Part shown: positions 8,768 to 17,638 of the stretch, in pieces | Layout: the number at the start of each line of letters is the position of its first letter | How positions within the stretch are numbered: position 1 is the stretch's first letter | Source: Arsukibacterium ikkense | GTDB taxonomy: Bacteria > Pseudomonadota > Gammaproteobacteria > Enterobacterales > Alteromonadaceae | Length of the DNA stretch: 64,000 nucleotides | Reading direction: 5' to 3' | NCBI RefSeq assembly: GCF_000987775.1 | Contig: NZ_LAHO01000008.1 | Span: forward strand, 123,052 to 187,051 | Position numbers and translations under genes: made by a program | The notes under the pieces: generated by a model | What the model was told of the DNA's origin: nothing | The model's input: the letters and a program-made list of their open reading frames with translations, nothing else | Databases searched by the model: none

Positions 8768-9508
8768 ATGGCCAAAATTTGTTTAATAACCGGTGCTAGC
8801 TCTGGCATGGGTAGAGCGACGGCTTTGCATTATGCAGCGAAAGGCTGGCAGGTGTATGCTGTTGCCCGTTCAGCCGATAAGCTGGCTGAACTGGCAGCGC
8901 AACATGCCAATATTAAGCCCGTTAGTCTGGACGTAACCAACAGTGTCGCGTTGGCTGGTTGGTTTGCTGCGTTACCGGCCAAGCAGAAAATTGATGTGGC
9001 GATACTAAACGCCGGCAATTGTGAGTATGTTGAGGCAACCGATCTTGACCTTGCGGCCTTCGAGCGTACTTTTGCCCTGAATGTGCATGCGGTAGTGGCT
9101 TGCACCCGCTATTTGCTGCCGGCGTTGAATCTGGGTAATCAACCGACGCTGGCGATTGTCAGTTCGATGGCGCATTTTTTTCCTTTTACCCGTTCAGAAG
9201 CCTATGGTGCCAGTAAGGCCGCTGTAAGCTATTTTGCCGACAGCCTGCGCGTCGATTTAGCTGCAACCGATATTAATGTCTGTTTAATTGAACCTGGCTT
9301 TATTGATACGCCACTTACCCGTAAAAACGACTTTGAGATGCCGTTTATAATGGCCGCTGACGATGCAGCTAAACGAATTTTTGATGGTATAGCGGCGGCA
9401 AAGAGCCGCTTACGTTTTCCGCGGCGCTTAAGTGTCAGTTTAAAACTGCTGGGGTTATTACCCTATAACCTGCGTAACGCGCTTGCCAGGAAGATGAAAC
9501 AGCAATGA
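8768..9508 (+). CDS. Short-chain dehydrogenase/reductase
   Basis: An SDR of about 246 residues. The cofactor motif TGASSGMG is at residues 8-15, followed by NAG and the catalytic Ser/Tyr/Lys set (VSSMAHFFP then YGASK). ATG 8768 follows AGGATGTA; the in-frame TTG at 8750 lacks a ribosome-binding site. Its stop overlaps the DUF2878 start (ATGA), and a chalcone-isomerase-like gene follows. This trio matches part of the lipid-stress clusters, often controlled by ECF sigma/ChrR, that in other bacteria also hold cfa, DUF1365 and flavin amine oxidase genes. Those partners are not adjacent here. The substrate is unknown. Confidence 0.82.
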   Translation: MAKICLITGASSGMGRATALHYAAKGWQVYAVARSADKLAELAAQHANIKPVSLDVTNSVALAGWFAALPAKQKIDVAILNAGNCEYVEATDLDLAAFERTFALNVHAVVACTRYLLPALNLGNQPTLAIVSSMAHFFPFTRSEAYGASKAAVSYFADSLRVDLAATDINVCLIEPGFIDTPLTRKNDFEMPFIMAADDAAKRIFDGIAAAKSRLRFPRRLSVSLKLLGLLPYNLRNALARKMKQQ

Positions 9509-10047
9509 GTGATCTACACACCGCCGCGACAACCAGCGGCTACTTAGTGCCACCAAAAGGCATCTTCTGGCGTGCTATTATTGGTTTTGAACTGGGCTGG
9601 CTGGCACTGGTTATTTTTCAAAGCTTAGCTATTGTGCCAGCACTGGCTTATTGGTTGTATGCTATGTATCGCCTGCCCACCAAAGCACGCCTTGCGGTAC
9701 TGTTAATCGCCGCAGCTGGCATCGTTACAGACGCTTTGCTGAGCTATTACGAGGTTATTGCGTTTAGCCAAAGCTTGCTGTTGCCAGCGTGGTTTTTAGT
9801 GCTGTGGGCTTTGTTTGCCCTGGCTGCGGTAGAAACAATGGCTGGCTTTTTGCAGCCCTGGTGGCTGGGGCTATTTTTAGGCGCGATTGGTGGACCCTTG
9901 TCTTATCTGGGGGGAGCTGCACTCAGTGGTGGCGTATTGCAATTTCCGTTAGCAAGTGGGTCTTTTGTCGTATTAGTAGCGGTATGGGGCGTGCTTGGTG
10001 TGATATTAGGTTATAGCAGGAGGTTTTATGCACAAACTGGTAGTTAG
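9505..10047 (+). CDS. DUF2878 integral membrane protein
   Basis: A 180-residue protein with about five hydrophobic segments and the DUF2878-like features LPAWFLVLWALFA and GAIGGPLSYLGGAAL (central and C-terminal membrane segments). It overlaps the preceding SDR by 4 bp and the next gene by 20 bp, so the three genes are translationally coupled. DUF2878 has no established biochemical role. It recurs with SDR and chalcone-isomerase-like genes, suggesting work on membrane lipids; that is inference. Confidence 0.75.
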   Translation: MSDLHTAATTSGYLVPPKGIFWRAIIGFELGWLALVIFQSLAIVPALAYWLYAMYRLPTKARLAVLLIAAAGIVTDALLSYYEVIAFSQSLLLPAWFLVLWALFALAAVETMAGFLQPWWLGLFLGAIGGPLSYLGGAALSGGVLQFPLASGSFVVLVAVWGVLGVILGYSRRFYAQTGS

Positions 10048-10528
10048 TTTATTAGCGCTTGGCTTCAGCGGTATGGTTGCGTCTATGCCTGGCCTGACCA
10101 CGGTAGGCGAGGGTAGCTACCGTTATCTGCTGTGGCAGCTATACGATGCAAGGTTAGCCAGCCCAGACGGCGTCTTCAGTGGTTATCAGCAAAGTAACCC
10201 GTTACTGCTGGAGCTCACGTACAAGCGTGATATCAGCAAAAAGCAGTTTATTGATGCCACCGTTGAGCAGTGGCAGAAGCTTGGTAACAGCAGCGAGCAG
10301 CAACAAATGGCCTGGGCTGCCACGTTGTCAGAGCTGTGGCGAGATGTGAAAAAAGGGGACCGGCTGGCAGCGCTGTTAACTGAACAAGGCCAGGTACAGT
10401 TTTATTTTAATGACACCGATATTGGCACCGTAGATGATAAAGACTTTGCTCCGGCTTTTTTTGATATCTGGCTGCACCCGGACACGACAGCTCCCAAGTT
10501 ACGCCGCCAGTTGATAACGGCTGAGTAA
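10028..10528 (+). CDS. Exported chalcone-isomerase-like protein
   Basis: A 166-residue protein with an N-terminal signal sequence (about residues 1-19, cleavage near VASM) followed by a chalcone-isomerase-like domain containing LWQLYDARLASPDG and a LLLELTYKRDISKKQFI strand-helix unit. The start has a strong AGGAGG site inside the end of the DUF2878 gene. In bacteria this fold is thought to bind fatty acids rather than flavonoids. Together with SDR and DUF2878 it points to envelope lipid modification or stress response. Confidence 0.75.
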   Translation: MHKLVVSLLALGFSGMVASMPGLTTVGEGSYRYLLWQLYDARLASPDGVFSGYQQSNPLLLELTYKRDISKKQFIDATVEQWQKLGNSSEQQQMAWAATLSELWRDVKKGDRLAALLTEQGQVQFYFNDTDIGTVDDKDFAPAFFDIWLHPDTTAPKLRRQLITAE

Positions 10529-10556
10529 GGTTAAGTTATCGAATCGATTTGATCAC

Positions 10557-10598
10557 GCTAACACGCCGTAAACCCGTGACGGGCTTCAACGGTTAGCT
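10557..10598. terminator. Possible structured intergenic region between convergent genes
   Basis: Between the chalcone-isomerase-like gene and the convergent alkaline phosphatase, GCTAAC ... GTTAGC encloses an inner CCCGT-G-ACGGG inverted repeat. The nested pairing could form a bidirectional terminator, but there is no clean T run on either strand. Weak call. Confidence 0.3.
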
Positions 10599-10638
10599 TA
10601 AAGCAAAACGATTCTCGCTGCCGAATTATCACGAAGAC

Positions 10639-11943
10639 TTACTTAGTCTGTTGAATAAACTGAATCAGTTTTTTCGCTATAGCAGTATTATCCATAAAGC
10701 CTCTGAACTGCTCAGCCTGCATGCCATAAGCCATTACCGGTACATCGGCCGCAGTATGACCACCAGTAGTCCAGCCGGTATAAGATTTTTCATTAATAAA
10801 CTGCAAAATTTGGTTACGGCCAATTTTTTCATCTTCGTCTTGCAGCGCAGTGAACAGTAAATTTAACTGTGCTTTATCCAGGCTGATGCCAGTCAGCTCA
10901 GTAAACCTTTTATGAATATCTTGCTGGTTTTCAAGCTGCTGCAGTTGTCTGGCGATTTCCCGGCCGGTTGCTTTCACTTTTTTAATCACATCAGTGCGCC
11001 ACTCATAAACTCCAGCAGAGCCTAACGACAAGCCGCCGGTTTCATGATCGGCGGTAATAATCAGCAGGGTATCGGGGTTCGCATCGACATAGGCTTTTGC
11101 TACCTTAATGGCTTGGGCAAAATCATGCATTTCGGCCATGGCGCAGGCAATGTCGTTATCGTGGCCGCACCAGTCAATCTGGCTGCCCTCGACCATTAAG
11201 ACAAAACCTTTGTCAGCCGTGGATAGTAATTGCAGCGCTTTTGCAGTTAACGGCCCCAACATGCTGTCGTAGTCAGAGTTTAACACTGCAGGCAGTGCGC
11301 TTTCCGTTAGCAAGGCCATGGCGGGTAAACGGGTTAAGTTATCAAGCTGATTATAGTCATCAACATACTGATAGCCCAGTTCGGTAAAGCCTGTTATCAG
11401 GTTGCGGTCTTCCCGCACAAAATATTGAGTGCCACCACCCATAATTAAATCGGCTACCGGCTTGCCATCAATCCGGTAATCCAGATACATATCAGCAATA
11501 TCATTCATATTGCGCCGGCTGCTGCTGTGCGCTAAAAATGCCGCCGGCGTAGCGTGGTTTACCTGAGAGCTGGCAACAATACCATTAGCTTTGCCGAGGC
11601 GTTTGGCTAGCTGCATCATGGTACCAATAGGAATATGCTGCCTGTCGACTGAAATGGCACCGTTAAAGCTTTTAATGCCGGTTGCCAGGGCAGTGGCGCT
11701 GGCTGCAGAGTCGGTTACTACAGTATCGTCGTCAGGATATGTACCGGCCATACCGGTCAGTAAATCATCATATAGGGTAGTCGTTACCGTTACTGAGGCA
11801 GGATCATGCTGATAATAGCGATAGGCGGAAACATAAGAAGGCCCCATACCATCCCCAATCATATAAATGATATTTTTGGGTGCTGCATAAATAGTGGCCG
11901 GTAATAAGCCTGTTATGGCAAGCAGTAAAACGGCTGAGCGCAT
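10639..11943 (-). CDS. Periplasmic alkaline phosphatase (PhoA family)
   Basis: A 434-residue protein with a Sec signal peptide (residues 1 to about 21, IYAAP). The metal-binding GDGMG motif is at about 30-34, the nucleophile Ser79 lies in TDSAASATA, and a C-terminal GGHTAADVP motif supplies a zinc-binding histidine. An HETGG motif also matches the family. It hydrolyses phosphomonoesters in the periplasm. It is monocistronic and convergent with the lipid mini-operon. No Pho-box was located with confidence. Confidence 0.92.
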   Translation of the reverse strand: MRSAVLLLAITGLLPATIYAAPKNIIYMIGDGMGPSYVSAYRYYQHDPASVTVTTTLYDDLLTGMAGTYPDDDTVVTDSAASATALATGIKSFNGAISVDRQHIPIGTMMQLAKRLGKANGIVASSQVNHATPAAFLAHSSSRRNMNDIADMYLDYRIDGKPVADLIMGGGTQYFVREDRNLITGFTELGYQYVDDYNQLDNLTRLPAMALLTESALPAVLNSDYDSMLGPLTAKALQLLSTADKGFVLMVEGSQIDWCGHDNDIACAMAEMHDFAQAIKVAKAYVDANPDTLLIITADHETGGLSLGSAGVYEWRTDVIKKVKATGREIARQLQQLENQQDIHKRFTELTGISLDKAQLNLLFTALQDEDEKIGRNQILQFINEKSYTGWTTGGHTAADVPVMAYGMQAEQFRGFMDNTAIAKKLIQFIQQTK

Positions 11944-12150
11944 CGATTTTCTCTCATCTGTTTAATATTAAAGCCAGTGTACGTTATCTCCGGACTGCAA
12001 CCAAGGGGCATTGCGACCAGCCAACATAATTATCATTTAAGTGTTTTGCTGGACAATTTTCAATAGGGCAGGCTATCTTAGAACGATTGCGTAGTGCTGT
12101 GGTCGTACTAGTATGATGTACAGTATGCTGAGTGGTAGTAAGAGGACGCT

Positions 12151-12993
12151 ATGAAAATAACAATAACAATAATCGTTCTAACCCTGGTGTTAAGCTTTGT
12201 AAGCACGGCCAGGGCGGCAGATAGCAACATCGAACAGCGTCTAACTGAGCTGGCGAGCAGTAGTGAACGCAGTGCTGAGCATATTGCCCGCAACCGTTAT
12301 CGAAACCCTGCTGAAACCCTTAGTTTTTTTGGCATTAAGCCCGACATGGCAGTGCTGGAAATTTGGCCCGGGCGGGGCTGGTATACCGAAATTCTGGCGC
12401 CCTTTTTAAAAGAGCAGGGCCAGTTAACCATCGCGCAGTTCCGGCAGAACGATGGTAACTTAAAAGATGATCGTGCTATTTTCTGGGCTCGTTTAAGTGC
12501 CACCCTGGCTGCCAGGCTGAATGAACAGGGCGCCTATTTCGGCACTGTTCATCAGATAGAACTCGAACCGCCATTCTTACAGCCGGCCTTAGCCAAAGAG
12601 CAGTTTGATCTGGTGTTATCGTTTCGAAATGCCCATATCTGGGATGAAAGTGGCCATTTACTGGCTACTCTGCAAACCCTGTACGATGTGGTAAAGCCAG
12701 GTGGTGTGCTGGGGTTGGTAGAACATCGGGCCGCAACCTTGTCTGATACCACCAGTGTGGCGGTAGAAGGTTATCTGGACGAGTCCTATGTAATAGCCGC
12801 CGCTGAACAAGCTGGCTTTAAACTGGTCGAGCGCAGTGAAATCAATGCCAACCTGCTTGATAGCAAAGACCATCCGAAAGGTGTATACACCTTGCCACCA
12901 ACCCTGGCTTTAGGTAACTATAACCGGGCGCTTTATCTGGCCATCGGGGAGAGCGACCGGATGACCTTAAAATTTATTAAATCAGCGGAATAA
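12151..12993 (+). CDS. Exported methyltransferase-like protein (COG4798 type), copy 1
   Basis: A 280-residue protein with a clear signal peptide (residues 1 to about 23, ARAAD) followed by a class I methyltransferase-like fold. The SAM-motif I segment LEIWPGRGWYTEILAP and a motif-IV-like FDLVLSFRNAH are present. A ribosome-binding site (GAGGAC) precedes the ATG. A second paralogue with the same layout lies at 58222-59037. Export is puzzling because SAM is cytoplasmic, so the protein may have lost catalysis or be tethered inside. Function unknown. Confidence 0.8.
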   Translation: MKITITIIVLTLVLSFVSTARAADSNIEQRLTELASSSERSAEHIARNRYRNPAETLSFFGIKPDMAVLEIWPGRGWYTEILAPFLKEQGQLTIAQFRQNDGNLKDDRAIFWARLSATLAARLNEQGAYFGTVHQIELEPPFLQPALAKEQFDLVLSFRNAHIWDESGHLLATLQTLYDVVKPGGVLGLVEHRAATLSDTTSVAVEGYLDESYVIAAAEQAGFKLVERSEINANLLDSKDHPKGVYTLPPTLALGNYNRALYLAIGESDRMTLKFIKSAE

Positions 12994-13171
12994 TCCCGGT
13001 AACTATGGCAACTGCAGCAAGCTAATTGTACACAAGCAGCAATTGTGGGATGATTGGGCTAGAGTAAATGCTCGAATCAGGCTTATTATCCGGTAATAAA
13101 GCGACAATGCTTATTGCCGGCAGCCATTTTTAAAACTATAAAATAATAACCTTAATAGAAAGGAGAGGACG

Positions 13172-14827
13172 GTGGATAAAGTTTGGTTAAAGCGTTACCC
13201 GTCAGGCGTGCCCGCAGAAATTGATGCTGATCATTACCCTTCCCTGCTCGATATCTTTTCCCAAAGTATCAGCCAGTTTGCCGATAAAACGGCTTTTATC
13301 AACATGGGTAAAAGTATCAGTTATCGTGAACTGGATACCTTAAGCAAGGCATTTGCAGCTTATTTGCAAAAAGATCTGGGGCTGCAAAAAGGCGATGCAG
13401 TTGCCATTATGATGCCTAATTTATTGCAATATCCAGTGGTGTTAATGGGCGTGCTGCGTGCCGGTTGCACTGTGGTGAATGTTAATCCGCTTTATACGCC
13501 GCGCGAGCTGCAACATCAGTTATCAGACTCAAAGGCTAAGGCCATTGTTATTGTTGAAAACTTTGCCCATACCCTGGCAGCCGTGGAAAAACAGCTAAAA
13601 CTGGATCATATTATTCTGACTAAAATGGGTGATATGCTGGGTTTAGTTAAAGGCAGTATAGTTAACCTGGTGGTTAAGCACGTCAAAAAGCTGGTGCCGG
13701 CCTATTCGCTGAGTAAATTTGTTACCTTTAATGCCGTGTTGGAAAAAGGTCAGCATTTAAAATACCAAAAGCCTGACGTCAATGGCGAAGATATTGCCTT
13801 TTTGCAGTATACCGGTGGTACTACTGGTGTATCGAAAGGGGCGATGTTATCGCATCGCAATATGGTGGCAAATTTAGAGCAATGCAGTGGCTTCCTTGAC
13901 AGTTTCCTGGATCATGGTGAAGAGCACGTGGTAACAGCACTGCCGCTTTATCATATCTTTGCTTTAACCGCGAATTTTTTCACTTTCTTTAAATTTGGTG
14001 GCACCAATTTACTGATCACCAACCCGCGTGATATGCCGGCTTTTGTTAAAGAGCTGGCGAAGTTTCCGTTTACGGCTATTACCGGGGTAAATACCTTGTT
14101 TAATGGTTTACTGAATACTCCTGGTTTTGCTGAGCTGGACTTCAGCCGGTTAAAACTGGCTTTAGGTGGTGGTATGGCGGTGCAGCGGCCGGTAGCAGAA
14201 CGCTGGAAGAAAGTTACCCACACCCGTTTGCTGGAAGGCTATGGTTTAACTGAGTGTTGTCCGCTGGTGACATTAAGCCCATTTGACCTTGACGATTTTA
14301 ACGGCAGTATTGGTTTACCAGCGCCATCGACCTTAATTCGGATTGTTGACGAGGATGGTAATGATGTCGCAATGGGCGAAGCAGGCGAGATGTTGGTGCA
14401 AGGCCCACAAGTGATGGTGGGATATCTGAACCGGCCAGAAGAAACAGCCCAAACAATTAAAGATGGCTGGTTGTACACCGGTGACATCGCTACCATGGAT
14501 GAAGAAGGTTTCTTCTATATTGTTGACCGCAAAAAAGACATGATCCTGGTATCTGGCTTCAATGTGTTCCCTAATGAAATTGAAGAAGTGGTTGCCATGA
14601 GCGAAAAAGTGCTGGAAGTGGCGGCAGTCGGTGTGGCGAACGAAGCTACCGGTGAAATTGTCAAAGTAGTGATTGTTAAGAAAGATGCTTCGTTAACCGA
14701 AGAAGAAGTGATTGCGCATTGCAAACAACATTTAACGGGCTACAAGGTACCAAAACTGGTAGAATTCCGGGACGAATTACCGAAAACTAATGTTGGTAAG
14801 ATTTTGCGGCGCGAGCTGCGGGATTAA
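13172..14827 (+). CDS. fadD: Long-chain fatty-acid--CoA ligase
   Basis: A 551-residue ANL-superfamily enzyme. It has the ATP/AMP motif [12 protein letters not shown] (about residues 213-224), [10 protein letters not shown], the YTGDIA hinge region and a C-terminal [12 protein letters not shown] lysine motif. It activates exogenous long-chain fatty acids to acyl-CoA for beta-oxidation at the inner membrane. It starts with GTG after AGGAGAGGACG, a strong ribosome-binding site. A rho-independent terminator follows directly, so it is separate from rnd. Confidence 0.92.
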   Translation: MDKVWLKRYPSGVPAEIDADHYPSLLDIFSQSISQFADKTAFINMGKSISYRELDTLSKAFAAYLQKDLGLQKGDAVAIMMPNLLQYPVVLMGVLRAGCTVVNVNPLYTPRELQHQLSDSKAKAIVIVENFAHTLAAVEKQLKLDHIILTKMGDMLGLVKGSIVNLVVKHVKKLVPAYSLSKFVTFNAVLEKGQHLKYQKPDVNGEDIAFLQYTGGTTGVSKGAMLSHRNMVANLEQCSGFLDSFLDHGEEHVVTALPLYHIFALTANFFTFFKFGGTNLLITNPRDMPAFVKELAKFPFTAITGVNTLFNGLLNTPGFAELDFSRLKLALGGGMAVQRPVAERWKKVTHTRLLEGYGLTECCPLVTLSPFDLDDFNGSIGLPAPSTLIRIVDEDGNDVAMGEAGEMLVQGPQVMVGYLNRPEETAQTIKDGWLYTGDIATMDEEGFFYIVDRKKDMILVSGFNVFPNEIEEVVAMSEKVLEVAAVGVANEATGEIVKVVIVKKDASLTEEEVIAHCKQHLTGYKVPKLVEFRDELPKTNVGKILRRELRD

Positions 14828-14830
14828 TCC

Positions 14831-14859
14831 AAAGCCGGCGTTTGCCGGTTTTGTTTTTT
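14831..14859 (+). terminator. Rho-independent terminator of fadD
   Basis: Stem CCGGC, loop GTTT, stem GCCGG, then TTTTGTTTTTT. It begins a few bases after the fadD stop and overlaps the region upstream of rnd, showing that the longer upstream rnd start is not used. Confidence 0.85.
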
Positions 14860-14871
14860 AGAGATGTAAGT

Positions 14872-16026
14872 ATGAGCCATTTAATTACCGATAACCTCAG
14901 CCTGGCAACGTATTGTCAAAACGCTGCCGGTCAGCGTGCGCTGGCAGTCGATTCTGAATTTATTCGCCAGAGTACGCTGTACCCAAAACTTGGTTTGATT
15001 CAGTTATTTGATGGCAAGCAGTTGGCATTGGTTGACCCCCTTACCATTACTGATTGGCAGCCACTGATCCAGTTGTTTGCTGATCAAAGCATTGTTAAAA
15101 CTCTGCATTCTTGTACTGAAGATCTGGAAGCACTGGCGACTATTGGTATTCATCATATTCAGCCGTTATTTGATACCCAGCTAGCGGCCGAATTACTGGG
15201 CTGGGGCAGCAGTATTGGTTATGCCAAACTGGTTGAGCGGGCCACTGGCGAGCTGCTGGATAAAAGTGAGTCACGTACGGACTGGCTGGCCAGGCCGTTG
15301 GCAGAAAAGCAGCTACAGTATGCCGCTAATGATGTAACTTATTTGCTGCCGTTGTATCAGCATTTAATGGCCCAGTTTACTGAGCCCAGCTTACTACCCT
15401 TATTGCTGGCGGAAGGTCAGCAGCTGCAACAGCGTCGGGCCAACCCGCTATCACCTCGTTTAAAGTATCTGGAAGTTAAAAACGGTTCATTATTACGCAG
15501 TCGCGAGTTAGCGGTATTGCGGGAACTGGTGGCATGGCGACTGGAATATGCAGCCAAGCGCGATCTGGCGCTGGGGTTGGTAATTAAAGATTTCCAGATG
15601 TTAGAGCTGGCTAAGCGCAAACCCGGATCAGTAGAAAGTTTACTGAATATTCCGGGGATGACCGGCCGAGATTTGCGCCGGCATGCCAAACCTGTTATTG
15701 AGCTGATTGAGCTTGCTAAACAGCTGCCGCAGGAGGCCTGCCCGCAACCTTTTTATCATACCGACCATTTCGCAGGTGAAAAAGTGGTGCTGGCAGAGCT
15801 TGGCCATTGCCTGAAAGAAGCGGCAGCTCAAACCGGCATTCCAGTAGCGTTTCTCTCGGTAAGGCGCCAGTTACATGAGTATTTTAACTGGTGTTGGCGG
15901 GTAACTGAGCAAGAACGCGTGCTGCTGCCTGTGCCGGAGTATTTAACGGGTTGGCGTCAGCAGCTATTGTTACCTTTGTTACCGGTGCCGGCTCATGTAC
16001 AAAATTTAGTCAAAAACTTCTTATAA
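14872..16026 (+). CDS. rnd: Ribonuclease D
   Basis: A 384-residue 3'-5' exoribonuclease of the DEDDy family. Asp27 and Glu29 (VDSEF) form Exo I, LHSCTEDLEAL carries Exo II, and YAANDVTYLLPLY holds the Exo III Tyr/Asp. Two HRDC-like helical regions follow, as in E. coli RNase D. It trims tRNA and other small RNA precursors. ATG 14872 is chosen because the earlier in-frame codon lies inside the fadD terminator. Downstream is a 134-bp gap before the DUF4397 lipoprotein. Confidence 0.92.
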   Translation: MSHLITDNLSLATYCQNAAGQRALAVDSEFIRQSTLYPKLGLIQLFDGKQLALVDPLTITDWQPLIQLFADQSIVKTLHSCTEDLEALATIGIHHIQPLFDTQLAAELLGWGSSIGYAKLVERATGELLDKSESRTDWLARPLAEKQLQYAANDVTYLLPLYQHLMAQFTEPSLLPLLLAEGQQLQQRRANPLSPRLKYLEVKNGSLLRSRELAVLRELVAWRLEYAAKRDLALGLVIKDFQMLELAKRKPGSVESLLNIPGMTGRDLRRHAKPVIELIELAKQLPQEACPQPFYHTDHFAGEKVVLAELGHCLKEAAAQTGIPVAFLSVRRQLHEYFNWCWRVTEQERVLLPVPEYLTGWRQQLLLPLLPVPAHVQNLVKNFL

Positions 16027-16111
16027 ACGTACTAACAGCCAGGTTAGATCAGTAGAAAATGTTGGTTGTTTTGTCCAAAAAACTGCAATCATAAAAAATG
16101 ATCCCGTGCCA

Positions 16112-16144
16112 TTAATAGTTGCGTAAAGATTACGCAACTATTAA
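16112..16144 (+). promoter_or_regulatory. Perfect 15-bp inverted repeat with 3-nt loop upstream of the DUF4397 gene
   Basis: TTAATAGTTGCGTAA (16112-16126) is followed by AGA and then its exact reverse complement (16130-16144). The element ends 16 bp before the ATG, next to the ribosome-binding site GAAGGG. It could be a 5'-UTR stem that masks initiation or protects the mRNA, or the operator of an unseen regulator. It has no downstream T run, so it is not an ordinary terminator for rnd. Confidence 0.8.
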
Positions 16145-16160
16145 CTGAAGGGTAATAATA

Positions 16161-17558
16161 ATGAAAGGCATACTACGATTCGCCGTCCCGGCTTTATTAA
16201 CCGTATCACTAGCAGGTTGTTTTAATAGCAGTTCAGATTTACCAACACCTACTCCACCACCGCCACCACCACCGCCTCCGGTAGTTGACGCTACCTTGCG
16301 TGTAGTGCATGCCTCGTTCGATGCGCCAGCAGTTAACATTAGTGTTAACGGCGATGTGGTTATCGAGAATCTGGCTTATGGCAGCAGCTCAGTAAATTTC
16401 AGCTTACCACCAGCCGATTACGCCGTGGCCGTTGACGCCATTTTGCCCGGTGAAGGCAATACCGTAACCGTGATTGACGTACCGGCACTGGCGCTTGATG
16501 AAGCAACAAATTATAAAGTGTTTGCGGTAGGCTTAGTGGCTGACGACACCCTGGCACCGTTAGTGGTAACCTCAGACGTTGCTGATTTAGCCGCTGGTAA
16601 TGTTCGGGTGCAGGTAGTTCATGCGGCCTCAGCTGCGCCAACGGTTGACGTACACGTCACTGCACCAGATGCCGATTTGGGCGCTCCACTTGCTACCTTA
16701 GCCTTTACTGAGTTTACCGGTGCTTTAGATGTTCCTGCCGGTGAATACCGGGTCCGGATCACCTTGCCAGGTACCGACACTGTGGTGTTTGACAGCAACA
16801 CCCTGGAATTAGCAGGTGGTATGGATTTAGTGGTTGCGGCCATTAATAGTGAATATTCTGGTGCATCACCGGTGTCATTGATCGCAGTAACCCCGGAAGG
16901 CGATGTATTACCTATCCTGGATGATGGCACAACTTCATCACTGCGTGTAGTGCACAACGTATCTGATGCGCCAGCGGTAGATATCGTGGTTAACGATAAC
17001 TTTGCACAGCCACTGGTATCTGCGCTGGCTTTCCCTGATTTCACCGGTTATGTGACCCCGGCGCCGGGTGATTACAATGTGAAAGTTGCTGTAGCTGGTA
17101 CTGAAACTGCGGTAATTGACGCTGATGTCACACTGGAAGATGGCAAGTTCTACACTGTATTGGCAGTGGGCTCGCTAAGTGATGCCGATGATTTTGCCAT
17201 AGAGCCACTAATTCTGGTCGATAACCCCCGCACTGTGGCTACCGAAGCACGCGTGCGTCTTGTGCACGGTTCAACCCTGGCCGGTAATGTTGATATTTAT
17301 GTCACCGCCGATGGCGACATCAGCGAAGCCATGCCAGCGTTCAGTGATGTGCCCTATAAAGCTGAAACCGGTTATGTGCCGCTGGCTGCAGGTGAGTATT
17401 TTGTCACCGTAACGCCAACCGGTACTAAAACCGCAGCCATTGAAACCGGCGCCTTAATGCTGGATGCCAATAAAATTTATACCGCTATTGCCCGCGATGG
17501 TGCAGGCTTAATGGGGGTAGGTTTAACGGTAATGGACGGCTTTGTAGCCGGTGAATAA
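16161..17558 (+). CDS. DUF4397 repeat lipoprotein
   Basis: A 465-residue secreted lipoprotein. Residues 1-19 form a lipoprotein signal with LAGC and Cys20 as the lipidation site. A short linker with nine consecutive prolines (near residues 31-40) follows. The rest is four DUF4397-like beta-sandwich repeats, each beginning with a variant of LRVVHASxDAPAVDI and ending near DYxVxV. The repeated domains suggest a surface or periplasmic scaffold or adhesion role; none is proven. The poly-proline run should demand elongation factor P. It is monocistronic with its own terminator. Confidence 0.85.
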   Translation: MKGILRFAVPALLTVSLAGCFNSSSDLPTPTPPPPPPPPPVVDATLRVVHASFDAPAVNISVNGDVVIENLAYGSSSVNFSLPPADYAVAVDAILPGEGNTVTVIDVPALALDEATNYKVFAVGLVADDTLAPLVVTSDVADLAAGNVRVQVVHAASAAPTVDVHVTAPDADLGAPLATLAFTEFTGALDVPAGEYRVRITLPGTDTVVFDSNTLELAGGMDLVVAAINSEYSGASPVSLIAVTPEGDVLPILDDGTTSSLRVVHNVSDAPAVDIVVNDNFAQPLVSALAFPDFTGYVTPAPGDYNVKVAVAGTETAVIDADVTLEDGKFYTVLAVGSLSDADDFAIEPLILVDNPRTVATEARVRLVHGSTLAGNVDIYVTADGDISEAMPAFSDVPYKAETGYVPLAAGEYFVTVTPTGTKTAAIETGALMLDANKIYTAIARDGAGLMGVGLTVMDGFVAGE

Positions 17559-17588
17559 GCCACTTTAACGGTTCTGTTAAGTAGTTAT

Positions 17589-17616
17589 AAAAACGCCCGC
17601 ATTTGCGGGCGTTTTT
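17589..17616 (+). terminator. Rho-independent terminator of the DUF4397 gene
   Basis: AAAAACGCCCGC, loop ATTT, GCGGGCGTTTTT. The symmetrical A and T runs mean it can also serve the convergent acuI gene on the minus strand. Confidence 0.92.
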
Positions 17617-17638
17617 GCTGGCTAAGAGGAAGTCTTCG

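Noticed and set aside
14842..14871. Longer N-terminus for RNase D
   Set aside because: The start would lie inside the fadD terminator; ATG 14872 gives the family N-terminus.
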